In this document: positions 36,070 to 46,880 of the stretch, one piece after another | Layout: each line of letters opens with the position of its first letter | Position numbering within the stretch: position 1 is the stretch's first letter | Source: Terrabacter sp. Root85 | GTDB lineage: Bacteria; Actinomycetota; Actinomycetes; Actinomycetales; Dermatophilaceae | Direction: 5' to 3' | Assembly: GCF_001429185.1 (NCBI RefSeq) | Contig: NZ_LMIW01000008.1 | Span: forward strand, 558,001-622,000 | Length of the DNA stretch: 64,000 nucleotides | Notes under the pieces: generated by a model | The model's database searches: none | Told to the model about the DNA's origin: nothing | Seen by the model: the letters and a program-made list of their open reading frames with translations, nothing else | Translations under genes and position numbers: made by a program

Positions 36070-37125
36070 TCAGGGCAGCACGACGACCTGCGCGGCATAC
36101 ACCAGACCGGCACCGAAGCCGATCTGGAGCGCGAGGCCGCCGCTGGGGATCTCCTTCTCGGCGAGCATGCGGGTCATCGCGAGCGGCACCGAGGCGGCGG
36201 ACGTGTTGGCCGTGGTGACGATGTCGCGGGCCACGGGGATGTCGGCCGGCAGCTTGAGCTGCTTGACCATGGCGTCGATGATGCGGATGTTCGCCTGGTG
36301 CGGGATGAAGGCGTCGAGGTCGTCGGCCTTGATGCCCGCCTTGTCGATGGCCTGCTGCGCCACCGGGGCCATGCCCCAGACGGCCCAGCGGAAGACGGTC
36401 TGACCGGCCATGCCGATCGCGGGCCAGACGTTCTTGTCGGCCTGCGCGGACTGCCACGACTCGCGGACGTCGGTCCAGGCCTGCCTCTGGGTGATGGCGT
36501 CACGCTGGGTGCCGTCGGAGCCCCAGACCGTCGGGCCGATGCCCGGGGTGTCGCTCGGGCCGATGACGCACGCGCCGGCGCCGTCGCCGAAGATGAACGC
36601 GCTTCCGCGGTCGTAGGGGTCGGTGAAGTCGCTGAGCTTCTCGACGCCGACGACGAGGACGTAGTCGGCCGAGCCGCCCTTGACCATGTCGCTCGCCATC
36701 GCGACGCCGTAGCAGTAGCCGGCGCACGCGGCCGAGATGTCGAGGGCCGGGGCCGTCGAGCCGAGCCGGGAGGCGAGCTCGGGCGCCGCGGCCGGCGTCT
36801 GGTAGGGGTGCGTGACGGTGGCGACGAGGACGAAGCCGATCTGCTCCGGCGTGACGCCGGCGTGCTCGAGGGCCTGGCGGGAGGCGGCCTCGGCCATGTC
36901 GATGACGCTCTCGTCGTGGGCGGCGTAGTGGCGGCTGATGATGCCGGACCGCTCCCGGATCCACTCGTCGCTCGAGTCGATCTTGTCGACGATCTCGGAG
37001 TTCATGACGACGCGGGCGGGGCGGTAGGCGCCCACACCCAGGATCCGCGAGTGGCGCGCGGCGCCGGTGTCGACGAGGGTGCCGGTGCCCTTGGGCGTCG
37101 GCGCGGTGGCGCTGGTGGATGTCAC
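36070..37125 (-). CDS. fabH: Beta-ketoacyl-ACP synthase III
   Basis: Starts fatty-acid synthesis by condensing an acyl-CoA primer with malonyl-ACP. The 351-aa protein has C134 in ISAACAGYCYG, His in FIPHQANIRI and Asn in TTANTSAAS, the full Cys-His-Asn triad. Branched-chain primers are usual in related bacteria, but this cannot be read from sequence. The GTG start follows a GAAGG site. An N-terminal extension of about 20 residues is present. Confidence 0.95.
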   Translation of the reverse strand: MTSTSATAPTPKGTGTLVDTGAARHSRILGVGAYRPARVVMNSEIVDKIDSSDEWIRERSGIISRHYAAHDESVIDMAEAASRQALEHAGVTPEQIGFVLVATVTHPYQTPAAAPELASRLGSTAPALDISAACAGYCYGVAMASDMVKGGSADYVLVVGVEKLSDFTDPYDRGSAFIFGDGAGACVIGPSDTPGIGPTVWGSDGTQRDAITQRQAWTDVRESWQSAQADKNVWPAIGMAGQTVFRWAVWGMAPVAQQAIDKAGIKADDLDAFIPHQANIRIIDAMVKQLKLPADIPVARDIVTTANTSAASVPLAMTRMLAEKEIPSGGLALQIGFGAGLVYAAQVVVLP

Positions 37126-37174
37126 GTGAGGCCTTCTCGAGGGTGAGGGTTCAGGTGGGTCGTGGTGCGGCGCG

Positions 37175-37221
37175 GGAGAGGTCCTGGTGAGACGGGGTCG
37201 CCGCCGGACGGGGACCTCTCC
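37175..37221 (-). promoter_or_regulatory. Intercistronic hairpin between fabD and fabH
   Basis: GGAGAGGTCC (37175) and GGACCTCTCC (37212) pair perfectly across a 27-base loop in the 148-base fabD-fabH gap. It could be an RNA processing site or partial terminator. Confidence 0.45.
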
Positions 37222-37273
37222 ACGAGCGTGCCCCTGTCGGGGTCGGTGCGCCAGTCATGGGACGTCGGTGTCG

Positions 37274-38206
37274 TCAGGTGGACGCGTGAGCGGCGACGAG
37301 GGTGCGCGCCGCCTCGAGGTCGTCGGGCGTCTTGACGGCCAGGGTCTCCACTCCGGGCATGGCCCTCTTGGCGAGACCGACGAGGGTGCCGGCCGGGGCG
37401 AGCTCGAGCAGGCCCGTGACGCCGAGCGCGAGCATCGTCTCCATGCAGCGGTCCCAGCGCACGGGGTTGCTGACCTGGTGCACGAGCCGGTCGAGGGCGT
37501 CGGGTCCGTCGGCCACGGTGGCACCGTCGGCGTTCGACAGCAGGCGGACGGTCGGCGCCGACGGCGTCACGTCAGCCGCAGCGGCGGCCAGTGCGTCGAC
37601 AGCAGGGGACATGTGGTGGGTGTGGAACGCCCCGGCGACCTGGAGCGGGATGACCCGAGCCTTGGCCGGCGCCGCCCCGCGGAGCGCCTCGACCTGCTCG
37701 AGGGTGCCCGCGGCGACGACCTGGCCGGCGCCGTTGATGTTGGCCGGCGTCAGACCATGGGTCTCGAGGGCCGCGAGGACCTCCTCGGGGTCGCCGCCGA
37801 GCACGGCCGCCATGCCGGTCGGGGTGACCGCACTGGCCTCGGCCATGGCGCGGCCGCGGGTCGCGACGAGGGCGATCGCCTGGTCGTCGGTGATGACGCC
37901 CGCGAGTGCGGTGGCGGTGAGCTCCCCGACGGAGTGTCCGGCGAGGACGGCGCCCGTGGCGGCGAGCTCGGCGCGTGACGGGAAGAGCGCCGAGGCGGTC
38001 ACGAGGCCGGCCGCGACGATGAGCGGCTGCGCGACGGCGGTGTCCTTGATCGTCTCGGCGTCGGACTCGGTGCCGTGGGCCACGAGGTCGTGCCCGGCGG
38101 CGCGGCCGAGGGAGGACAGCTGCTCGCGCACGCCGTCGAGCTCGAGCCACGGGGCGAGGAAGCCGGGGGTCTGGGAGCCCTGTCCAGGGCAGACGATCGC
38201 TAGCAC
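37274..38206 (-). CDS. fabD: Malonyl-CoA:ACP transacylase
   Basis: Loads malonyl groups onto ACP. The 310-aa protein starts MLAIVCPGQGSQTPGF and has the nucleophile S92 in GHSVGELTA, followed by the conserved Gln, Arg and His region (VAGAFHTHHM). It is the first gene of the fab operon and sits 46 bases behind the regulator gene. GTG start with an AAAGG site. Confidence 0.95.
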   Translation of the reverse strand: MLAIVCPGQGSQTPGFLAPWLELDGVREQLSSLGRAAGHDLVAHGTESDAETIKDTAVAQPLIVAAGLVTASALFPSRAELAATGAVLAGHSVGELTATALAGVITDDQAIALVATRGRAMAEASAVTPTGMAAVLGGDPEEVLAALETHGLTPANINGAGQVVAAGTLEQVEALRGAAPAKARVIPLQVAGAFHTHHMSPAVDALAAAAADVTPSAPTVRLLSNADGATVADGPDALDRLVHQVSNPVRWDRCMETMLALGVTGLLELAPAGTLVGLAKRAMPGVETLAVKTPDDLEAARTLVAAHAST

Positions 38207-38252
38207 GTGCTCAACCTTTCCGGGTTACCGGTGAGGACCTCGCCACCGAATG

Positions 38253-39617
38253 TCACGAAGTCGTCGGGGATAGTTTGGAGGTTTCCTCCAAGGGAGAACG
38301 ATCGGTCGTGCGCGGCCGCAGCCGGGGCACCCGCGACGCCGCGGCCGCGACGCCGTCGCCCGCGATGCCGGCAGCACCGACGCCGGCAGACCCGGCAGAC
38401 CCGGCAGACCCTGCGGATCCGGCGGATCCGGCTGCGCCAGTGGCCGGGGTCGTCGTGAGGCGCCCGAGGGCGAGCGCGATGCGCACCGCCCAGCCCTCGC
38501 GCGGAGTCGTGAGGTCGTAGCCCGTGACGTCGGAGAAGCGCCCCAGCCGGTAGCGCACGGTGTTGGGGTGCACGAAGAGGACCCGCGCCGTCGCCTCGAG
38601 CGACCCACCGTGCTCGAGGTAGGCGGTCGCCGTCTGGAGAAGGGGTGCGTGACCGGCCGCGGACAGCGGTCGGTGGATGCGGTCGACGAGGATCCGGCGG
38701 GCCGGGGGGTCGCCGGCGAGGGCTCGTTCGGGCAGCACGGCGTCCGACTCGAGCACGCGCGGCGCATCGGGCCATGCGGGCGCGGCCGCGAGCCCGCTCA
38801 GGGCGGCGCGTGCCGAGCGTCCGGCCGCGAAGAGGTGCGGGACGGTCGGCCCGAGCACGATCGGTCCGGGCCCGAAGCAGTCCGCGACGGCCTCGACGAC
38901 CCGCGGCGCCTCACGGGTGCCGCCGAGGATCGCGATGAGCCGCGAGCGCTGGACGATGGCGAGCGCCTCGACCCCGTGCTGCCGGACCGCCCGGCGCAGG
39001 TCGTCGACGGCGGGTACCGCTCCGCCGCTCGCGGTGGGGGTGCTGCCGACGACGAACGTCACGTCTGCGAGCTCCCCCCACCCGAGCGCGCTGGCCCGCG
39101 ACTGCATGGAGTCGTCGGCCTCGCCGCGCAGGACGGCGTCGACGACGAGCGCCTCGAGTCGGGCGTCCCACGCGCCACGGGCCTCGGCCGCGCCGGCATA
39201 GACCTCCGCGGCGGCGAAGGCGATCTCACGGGAGAAGCGCAGCACCGACTCGCGCAGCAGCTGCTCGTCGCCGGGGGCGGCGAGGCCCTCGACCCGCGAC
39301 TCGACGACGTCGACGACGGTCCGCACGAGGTCGAGCGTCTGGCGCAGGCTGACCGATCGGGTCAGCTCCTGCGGCGCGTTCGCGAAGATCGAGATGGCCG
39401 ACGGTGGGTGGCTCTCCTCCTGGTGGAACCACGCGATGAACTGCGAGATGCCGGCCTGGGCGACGAGCCCGACCTGCGAGCGCTCCTCGGCCGAGAGGTC
39501 GCGGTACCACCGCAGGTGCTCCTCCATGCGCTGGGCAGCCAGCGTCGAGAGCTCGCCGGCGCTGCGCTCGACGGCGCGCGACGTCGCCTCGCTCGGGTGC
39601 TGCCGCGGTCCGCTCAC
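38253..39617 (-). CDS. fasR: PucR-type regulator of fatty-acid synthesis (FasR-like)
   Basis: The 454-aa regulator has a long GGDEF-like/CdaR-type middle and a C-terminal PucR helix-turn-helix (YLEHGGSLEATARVLFVHPN). Its place directly before fabD matches FasR of Streptomyces, an activator of the fab operon; acyl-CoA sensing is inferred from that group. After the HTH the protein carries a tail with five GSA repeats and a disordered end, absent from typical FasR. The GTG start lies 6 bases after TAGGCT, so its mRNA should be leaderless. Confidence 0.88.
   Translation of the reverse strand: MSGPRQHPSEATSRAVERSAGELSTLAAQRMEEHLRWYRDLSAEERSQVGLVAQAGISQFIAWFHQEESHPPSAISIFANAPQELTRSVSLRQTLDLVRTVVDVVESRVEGLAAPGDEQLLRESVLRFSREIAFAAAEVYAGAAEARGAWDARLEALVVDAVLRGEADDSMQSRASALGWGELADVTFVVGSTPTASGGAVPAVDDLRRAVRQHGVEALAIVQRSRLIAILGGTREAPRVVEAVADCFGPGPIVLGPTVPHLFAAGRSARAALSGLAAAPAWPDAPRVLESDAVLPERALAGDPPARRILVDRIHRPLSAAGHAPLLQTATAYLEHGGSLEATARVLFVHPNTVRYRLGRFSDVTGYDLTTPREGWAVRIALALGRLTTTPATGAAGSAGSAGSAGSAGSAGVGAAGIAGDGVAAAASRVPRLRPRTTDRSPLEETSKLSPTTS
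38275..38291. promoter_or_regulatory. Palindrome upstream of fabD, candidate FasR operator
   Basis: TTGGAGG-TTT-CCTCCAA is a perfect 7-bp inverted repeat within the last codons of fasR, about 70 bases before the fabD start. The position fits an activator site for the fab promoter. I cannot confirm a match to a published FasR box. Confidence 0.5.
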
Positions 39618-39722
39618 GGGCCCAGCCTAGGTGTCCGGCTGCCCCGACTTTGTATGCCGCTCACAAACGGTGGGTGCGCACCTGACGGTCTTGGCCGGGG
39701 GCGGGCCACCGGCGGGAGCGGG

Positions 39723-40439
39723 TCAGCGGGCCGACAGGACGGCGGTGTGGCCGGCATACGTCCGCGGACCCTCGAAGTGGGGGAGGGAGGCCGCGAGGTC
39801 GGGGGAGAAGGTGGCGAGGTAGGCGCTCGCGGTCGCGTGGTCGGCGAACGTCGCGCGGGTCTCGACGTGGCGCTGGACGACGTGTTCGAAGTGTCGACCG
39901 AGCACCTCGGCGGCATTCTCCGACATGAACTGGGTGACGAGCGCGTCACCGCCCGCCTCGCGCAGCAGCCCGGCGAGGTGCTCGCGGCCGTTCGTCGCGA
40001 CGTAGAGCGTGCCCCCGTCGCGCAGGACGCGGCGCACCTCGCGGAGGGTGCCGTCGAGGTCGGGCACGTGGTAGAGCATCCAGGCCGCGACGGCGGCGTC
40101 GCACGAGCCGTCACCGAAGGGCAGGACGTCGGAGGACGCCACCTCCGCGATGACGCCCAAGGCCCGGGTCGCCTCGACCATCGCGGGGGAGAGGTCGGTC
40201 GCGACGTATTCGACGTCCGGGGCCTCGTCGAGGACGGAGCGAGCGAACGCTCCTGTGCCGCAGCCGATCTCGATCACACGCCTGGGCTGGGACGAGACGA
40301 CGAGCGTCCGCAGCACGTCCACGGGGGACACGCCCTCGGGGCCCGGGCGCCAGACGTCACGCCGTGTGCGGAGGTTGTCCGTGGAGGCGTACTGGCCGGC
40401 GACGTGGTCGCTCTCGGTGAGATGGGTGCTCGAGTCCAT
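39723..40439 (-). CDS. SAM-dependent class I methyltransferase
   Basis: The 238-aa protein has motif I VIEIGCGTGAFARSV, the acidic post-I region VATDLSPAMVEATRAL, and motif IV around DAAVAAWMLYHVPDLDGTLREVRRVLRDGG, all typical of ubiE/Methyltransf_11 enzymes. Acceptor unknown. TAGGGT lies 8 bases before the ATG, so the leader is very short. It is followed by a 105-base gap to the fasR promoter. Confidence 0.82.
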   Translation of the reverse strand: MDSSTHLTESDHVAGQYASTDNLRTRRDVWRPGPEGVSPVDVLRTLVVSSQPRRVIEIGCGTGAFARSVLDEAPDVEYVATDLSPAMVEATRALGVIAEVASSDVLPFGDGSCDAAVAAWMLYHVPDLDGTLREVRRVLRDGGTLYVATNGREHLAGLLREAGGDALVTQFMSENAAEVLGRHFEHVVQRHVETRATFADHATASAYLATFSPDLAASLPHFEGPRTYAGHTAVLSAR

Positions 40440-40498
40440 GACCGGCCACCCTAGCGGCGGCCACGGGGAGACCCCCGGACCGCCGACGGGTGCGTCGG

Positions 40499-40963
40499 TC
40501 AGCTCGAGACGGCTGACGCGAGGTTGCCGAGGCTGTCCTCGAGCTGGCTCTTCGCGACGAGCGGGAAGCTGACCTTGGACAGGATCTCCTTGTCGGTGAC
40601 GTGGCTCCAGTCGTAGCTCAGCGTCACGAGGGTGGCGTTCGGGCCCTCCGGCGACAGCTCCCACATCCACTCCCACCCGGGCGGCGGGGTGTCGGCCGGC
40701 GCCGTCTTCCATGCGAGCAGGGAGTTGTGCGAGTAGCCCGAGACCGAGTTGTCGGTCTGGTACTCGCCCCCCATGTGGTCACCGGCCATGTTCATCCGGA
40801 ACACGTCGCCGACCTTCTGGAGGCGCTCGGCCTTCTCGTCGGACCGCACGAAGCCGGACCCGTCGAGCTGGGGGTGGCGCTTCGGGTTGCTGAGCACGTC
40901 GAAGATCTCGGCGGCCGGGGCGTCGATGGTGCGCTGGACGGTGATTCTTCCGTCGTCGCTCAT
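40499..40963 (-). CDS. SRPBCC (START-like) domain protein
   Basis: A 154-aa single-domain protein with the helix-grip start RITVQRTIDAPAAEIFDVLSNPKRHPQLDGSG, typical of polyketide-cyclase/START-like proteins that bind a hydrophobic ligand in a large cavity. No enzymatic residues can be assigned. It precedes the methyltransferase on the same strand by 59 bases and may be co-expressed. Confidence 0.82.
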   Translation of the reverse strand: MSDDGRITVQRTIDAPAAEIFDVLSNPKRHPQLDGSGFVRSDEKAERLQKVGDVFRMNMAGDHMGGEYQTDNSVSGYSHNSLLAWKTAPADTPPPGWEWMWELSPEGPNATLVTLSYDWSHVTDKEILSKVSFPLVAKSQLEDSLGNLASAVSS

Positions 40964-41013
40964 ACAGGGCCCCTACCCGATCGGAGTGCTCGCAGGACCG
41001 CCTCCTCACCGGG

Positions 41014-41058
41014 TCGAGGTGATCCCGGCAGCCGGCCGGCCACCGGGATCACCTCGAA
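41014..41058 (-). terminator. Terminator of argG
   Basis: TCGAGGTGATCCCGG pairs perfectly (15 bp) with CCGGGATCACCTCGA across a 15-base GC-rich loop. Confidence 0.85.
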
Positions 41059-41076
41059 CGACGGTGTCAGGGACGC

Positions 41077-42539
<1,463 letters not shown>

Positions 42540-42561
42540 TCGCGCGGATCGCCCCGACGGC

Positions 42562-42634
42562 GTATGCCGTGGGACGGGTGGGCGGGTGTGCGTGTGGCCC
42601 GGTCCCTGGGCAGGGACCGGGCCACACGGCATAC
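42562..42634 (-). terminator. aceE terminator nested in an inverted GTATGCCGTG pair
   Basis: The core is a perfect 16-bp stem (GTGTGGCCCGGTCCCT, 42592-42607, with its complement at 42612-42627) and a GGGC loop. Outside it GTATGCCGTG (42562) and CACGGCATAC (42625) can also pair. Confidence 0.85.
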
Positions 42635-42649
42635 GTCAGCGGGGGAGCG

Positions 42650-45421
42650 TCAGCTCTCGCCACCCGCGTTGCCGGAGGTGCCGGCGGTGACGTCGTCGAG
42701 CTGGTACTTCTCGGCGGCGCGACGGGGGACGTCGGCGTCGACCTTGCCCTCCTTGGCGAGCAGCTGCAGCGTCCGCACGGCGACCGACGGGCCGTCGATG
42801 TGGAAGAAGCGGCGGGCCGCGGCACGGGTGTCGGAGAAGCCGAAGCCGTCGGCGCCCAGGGTGGCGTACGTGCCCGGGACCCACTCGCGGATCTGGTCCT
42901 GGACGGCCCGCATGTAGTCGGAGACGCCCACGACCGGGCCCTCGGTGCCCTCGAGGCACTGGGTGACCCACGGCTTGATCGGCGGGCCGTCGGGGGAGAG
43001 GAACTCCTGCTCGTCGGCCGCGAGGCCGTCACGACGGAGCTCGTTCCACGAGGTGACCGACCAGACGTCGGCGGCCACACCCCAGTCGTCGGCGAGCAGC
43101 TGCTGCGCCTCGAGCGCCCACGGCACGCCGACGCCGGACCCGAGCAGCTGCGCCCGCGGCGCCTCGTGCGTCCAGCCCTCGGTGTCGGCGACCGAGATGC
43201 GGTGCATGCCGCGCAGGATGCCCTCGACGTCGACGGCCTCGGGCTCCTTCGGCTGCTGGATCGGCTCGTTGTAGACCGTGAGGTAGTAGATGACGTTCGA
43301 CTCCTCGGGCGTGTTGCCCTCGCCGTACATCCGCTTGAGGCCGGCCTGCATGATGTGCGCGATCTCGTAGGCGTAGGCCGGGTCGTAGTGCACGACGGCC
43401 GGGTTGGTCGCGGCGAGGAGCGGGCTGTGGCCGTCGGCGTGCTGGAGGCCCTCACCCGTCAGGGTGGTGCGGCCGGCCGTCGCGCCGATGAGGAAGCCGC
43501 GCGTCATCTGGTCGGCGGCCGCCCAGATCGAGTCACCCGTGCGCTGGAAGCCGAACATCGAGTAGAAGACGTAGATCGGGATCATCGGCTTGCCGTGCGT
43601 CGCGTAGGACGTGCCGGCCGCCGTGAACGCGGCGAGCGAGCCCGCCTCGTTGATGCCGAGGTGCAGGATCTGGCCGCTGACGTTCTCGCGGTAGGCGAGC
43701 ATCAGCTCGGCGTCGACCGGCGTGTAGTTCTGCCCGTTGGGGTTGTAGATCTTGATCGTCGGGAAGAACGCGTCCATGCCGAACGTGCGCGCCTCGTCGG
43801 GGATGATCGGCACGATGCGCGGGCCGAACTCCTTGTCGCGCAACAGGTCCTTGAGCAGGCGGACGAACGCCATCGTCGTGGCGACCTCCTGCTTGCCCGA
43901 GCCCTTCTTGACCTGGGCGTACGCCTCGTCGCCGGGCAGCTTGACCGGCTCGAAGTCGACGCGCCGGCTCGGCAGCGTGCCACCGAGCTTCTGGCGACGG
44001 TCGATCGAGTACTTGATGACCTCGCTGTCGGCACCCGGGTGGTAGTACGGCGGCTGGTAGGGGTTGGCCTCGAGCTGCTCGTCGGTGATCGGGATGCGGA
44101 GGCTGTCGCGGAAGGCCTTGAGGTCGTCCAGCGTCATCTTCTTCATCTGGTGCGTGGCGTTGCGGCCGGCGAAGTGCGAGCCGAGGCCGTAGCCCTTGAT
44201 CGTCTTGGCGAGGATGACCGTCGGCTGGCCGGTGTGCTGGCGCGCCGCCTGGTAGGCCGCGAAGACCTTGCGGTAGTCGTGGCCGCCGCGCTTCAGGTCC
44301 CACCACACCTGGTCGTCGGACCAGTCCTCGACCATCTTGGCCGTGCGCGGGTCGCGACCGAAGAAGTGGTCACGGACGTACTTGCCGTCGTTGGCGCGGA
44401 AGGTCTGGTAGTCGCCGTCGCTCGTCTGGTTCATGATGTGCACGAGCGCGCCGTCGCGGTCGGCGGCGAGCAGCGGGTCCCACCCGCGGCCCCAGACGAC
44501 CTTGATGACGTTCCAGCCGGCGCCGCGGAAGAACGCCTCGAGCTCCTGGATGATCTTGCCGTTGCCGCGGACCGGTCCGTCGAGGCGCTGCAGGTTGCAG
44601 TTGATGACGAAGTTGAGGTTGTCGAGCTCCTCGTTGGCCGCGAGCTGGAGCAGGCCACGCGACTCGGGCTCGTCCATCTCGCCGTCACCGAGGAAGGCCC
44701 AGACGTCCTGCTGGCTGGTGTCCTTGATGCCGCGGTTGTGGAGGTACTTGTTGAACTGCGCCTGGTAGATCGCGTTCATCGGGCCGATGCCCATCGACAC
44801 CGTCGGGAACTCCCAGTAGTTGGGGAGCAGCCGCGGGTGCGGATAGGACGGGACGGCCTCGACGGTGCCGTCGACGCGGTGGCTCTTCTCCTGGCGGAAG
44901 CCGTCGAGCTGAGCCTCGGTGAGGTGGCCCTCGAGGAAGCTGCGGGCGTACATGCCGGGGGAGGCGTGGCCCTGGAAGTAGATCTGGTCGCCGCCGCCGG
45001 GGTGGTCCTTGCCGCGGAAGAAGTGGTTCATGCCCACCTCGTAGAGCGTCGCGGCGGACGCGTACGTCGAGATGTGCCCGCCGACGCCGATGCCGGGGCG
45101 CTGAGCGCGGTGCACCATGATCGCGGCGTTCCAGCGGATGTAGCGGCGCATCTCGCGCTCGACGTCCTCGTCGCCGGGGAACCACGGCTCGCGCTCCGGC
45201 GGGATCGTGTTGATGTAGTCGGTCGCCGTCAGGGAGGGGACGCCGACCTGCTGCTGGCGCGCGCGCTCGATGAGCTTGAGCATGATGTAGCGCGCCCGCG
45301 TCCGGCCCTTCTCGTCGAGGACGGCGTCGAGCGAGTCGATCCACTCCTGCGTCTCGTCCGGGTCGATGTCCGGGAGCTGACTGGGGATGCCGTTGAGGAT
45401 CGGTCCGGCCTCGGATGCCAC
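42650..45421 (-). CDS. aceE: Pyruvate dehydrogenase E1 component, homodimeric
   Basis: Decarboxylates pyruvate and passes the acetyl group to lipoyl-E2, linking glycolysis to the TCA cycle. The 923-aa protein is the single-chain AceE type. The thiamine diphosphate motif is [20 protein letters not shown], ending in the NCN region; [20 protein letters not shown] and [16 protein letters not shown] fit the family. The GTG at 45421 follows a GAAAGGA site and gives a length normal for AceE; longer upstream frames lack a ribosome site. E2 and E3 are not in the window. Confidence 0.96.
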   Translation of the reverse strand: MASEAGPILNGIPSQLPDIDPDETQEWIDSLDAVLDEKGRTRARYIMLKLIERARQQQVGVPSLTATDYINTIPPEREPWFPGDEDVEREMRRYIRWNAAIMVHRAQRPGIGVGGHISTYASAATLYEVGMNHFFRGKDHPGGGDQIYFQGHASPGMYARSFLEGHLTEAQLDGFRQEKSHRVDGTVEAVPSYPHPRLLPNYWEFPTVSMGIGPMNAIYQAQFNKYLHNRGIKDTSQQDVWAFLGDGEMDEPESRGLLQLAANEELDNLNFVINCNLQRLDGPVRGNGKIIQELEAFFRGAGWNVIKVVWGRGWDPLLAADRDGALVHIMNQTSDGDYQTFRANDGKYVRDHFFGRDPRTAKMVEDWSDDQVWWDLKRGGHDYRKVFAAYQAARQHTGQPTVILAKTIKGYGLGSHFAGRNATHQMKKMTLDDLKAFRDSLRIPITDEQLEANPYQPPYYHPGADSEVIKYSIDRRQKLGGTLPSRRVDFEPVKLPGDEAYAQVKKGSGKQEVATTMAFVRLLKDLLRDKEFGPRIVPIIPDEARTFGMDAFFPTIKIYNPNGQNYTPVDAELMLAYRENVSGQILHLGINEAGSLAAFTAAGTSYATHGKPMIPIYVFYSMFGFQRTGDSIWAAADQMTRGFLIGATAGRTTLTGEGLQHADGHSPLLAATNPAVVHYDPAYAYEIAHIMQAGLKRMYGEGNTPEESNVIYYLTVYNEPIQQPKEPEAVDVEGILRGMHRISVADTEGWTHEAPRAQLLGSGVGVPWALEAQQLLADDWGVAADVWSVTSWNELRRDGLAADEQEFLSPDGPPIKPWVTQCLEGTEGPVVGVSDYMRAVQDQIREWVPGTYATLGADGFGFSDTRAAARRFFHIDGPSVAVRTLQLLAKEGKVDADVPRRAAEKYQLDDVTAGTSGNAGGES

Positions 45422-45714
45422 GTCGTGGGTCCTTTCTCGTCGCGAGGCGGCGCCCGCGGCCGGTCGGCCACGGCGCTGCACCCACCCATCCTCTACCAAA
45501 CCGTGGTGGCCGTCACACTCGGGTCCAGCCCCGGGACGGCCACTGCGGCGTCTCCGCCGTCCCACCCGCTGGTATGCCGTGTGCTCCCTCTGGCGCGGCG
45601 TGCGCGTTGCGCACCCACCGGGTCGGGCTTGCGCGATAGCGTCGGAGCCAGTGCACTGATGTCGTGGCACCACGCCATGACACGACGCGCCAACGATCGA
45701 GAGGACCGGTGACA
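45422..45714. other. Divergent region, aceE / DUF3052 gene
   Basis: Between the two start codons lie a lone GTATGCCG word (45572) and GC-rich sequence. No clear promoter pair stands out. TAGAGG on the minus strand near 45493 could place the aceE start about 60 bases upstream. Confidence 0.35.
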
Positions 45715-46131
45715 GTGAGCGAGACCGCGGGAGCGGCGTCCTTGAGCAAGCTCGGATTTGCCAAGGGGCAGATCGTCCAGGAGTTCGGCTATGACGACGA
45801 CGTCGACGACGACCTGCGGTTCGAGCTCGAGGACGCCATCGGGACCGAGCTCGAGGACGAGGACTTCAACGACGGCGCGGACGGGGTGCTGCTCTGGTAC
45901 CGCGACGGCGACGACGACCTCGTCGACCTCATGGTCGACGGGCTGACGAAGCTCTTCGACCAGGGCTTCATCGTGCTGCTGACGCCGAAGGCCGGACGGC
46001 CGGGCCACGTCGACGCGAGCGAGGTCGAGGAGGCCGCGTCCACGGCGGGGCTCACGACCGGTGGGCAGGTCAACGTCGCCGCCGACTGGGCGGCCACCCG
46101 GCTCATGCCCCCGAAGGGTCCGCGCCGCTGA
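45715..46131 (+). CDS. DUF3052 family protein
   Basis: A 138-aa acidic protein of an actinobacterial family ([22 protein letters not shown]). It has Asp/Glu clusters in the first half and a C-terminal [14 protein letters not shown]. Function unknown. The GTG at 45715 was preferred because GAGAGGA lies 9 bases ahead; an in-frame GTG two codons earlier is too close to that site. It is divergent from aceE, an association seen in many actinobacteria. Confidence 0.85.
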   Translation: MSETAGAASLSKLGFAKGQIVQEFGYDDDVDDDLRFELEDAIGTELEDEDFNDGADGVLLWYRDGDDDLVDLMVDGLTKLFDQGFIVLLTPKAGRPGHVDASEVEEAASTAGLTTGGQVNVAADWAATRLMPPKGPRR

Positions 46132-46233
46132 CCCAGCCTGACGTCCGGCCCGGGACCGGCCCGACGGGCCGGGGCCCCGGCCCGCTGTCGAGGGTGGCGG
46201 CGACACCCGGGCAGTGGTGTCACACTTGCCGCC

Positions 46234-46761
46234 ATGACGAACGCGCACTCGACCGAGTCCCCGGTCCAGGCGTCCGCCCCGCTGGGCGTCGGCGCGCTGG
46301 CGCCCGACTTCACCCTCGTCGACCAGTACGGCGTCGACGTCAGCCTGTCGGCCGTGCGCGACGTCAAGAACGCCGTCGTCGTCTTCTACCCGGCTGCGTT
46401 CTCGGGCATCTGCCGCGGCGAGCTGCGCGAGATCCGCGACGGGCTCGAGGACTTCCAGGACGACGACATCCAGGTCTTCGCCATCTCGTGCGACTCGATG
46501 TACACGCTGCGTGCGTGGGCCGACGCCGAGGGGCACTTCTTCCCGCTCCTGTCCGACTTCTGGCCGCACGGCGAGGTGGCGCGGCGCTACGGCATCCTCA
46601 ACGACGAGGACGGCTTCGCGCTGCGCGGCACCTTCCTCGTCGACCGCACGGGACACATCGTCTGGACCGAGGTCCGCGGCATCGGTCAGGGACGCGACTT
46701 CGTGGCCTACCGCGAGGCGCTCGCGACGCTCCGCGCGACTGGGCGCGATGCCGTAGGCTGA
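46234..46761 (+). CDS. Peroxiredoxin, AhpE-like
   Basis: Reduces hydrogen peroxide and organic peroxides with a cysteine. The 175-aa thioredoxin-fold protein has the peroxidatic C60 in YPAAFSGICRGEL, where Ser replaces the usual Thr of PxxxT/SxxC, and the supporting Arg later. A second conserved Cys (SCDSMY) is close to the AhpE position. CACACT is 7 bases before the ATG. The tRNA-Val promoter (TAGGCT) overlaps its last codons. Confidence 0.9.
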   Translation: MTNAHSTESPVQASAPLGVGALAPDFTLVDQYGVDVSLSAVRDVKNAVVVFYPAAFSGICRGELREIRDGLEDFQDDDIQVFAISCDSMYTLRAWADAEGHFFPLLSDFWPHGEVARRYGILNDEDGFALRGTFLVDRTGHIVWTEVRGIGQGRDFVAYREALATLRATGRDAVG

Positions 46762-46806
46762 CCGCCGCCTGCCGGTGAGCCCCGCGTGTCACCTGTCGGC
46801 GCGTGA

Positions 46807-46879
46807 GGGCCTGTAGCTCAGTTGGTAGAGCACCGCGTTTACACCGCGGGTGTCGTCGGTTCGAGCCCGGCCGGGCCCA
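46807..46879 (+). tRNA. tRNA-Val(TAC)
   Basis: A 73-base cloverleaf with acceptor GGGCCTG / CGGGCCC, anticodon stem CCGCG / CGCGG, loop TTTACAC (anticodon TAC) and T-arm GGTTCGAGCCC. No CCA is encoded: the discriminator A is followed by C and then at once by the GTG of the next gene. TAGGCT at 46754-46759 is the likely -10. Confidence 0.95.
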
Positions 46880-46880
46880 C

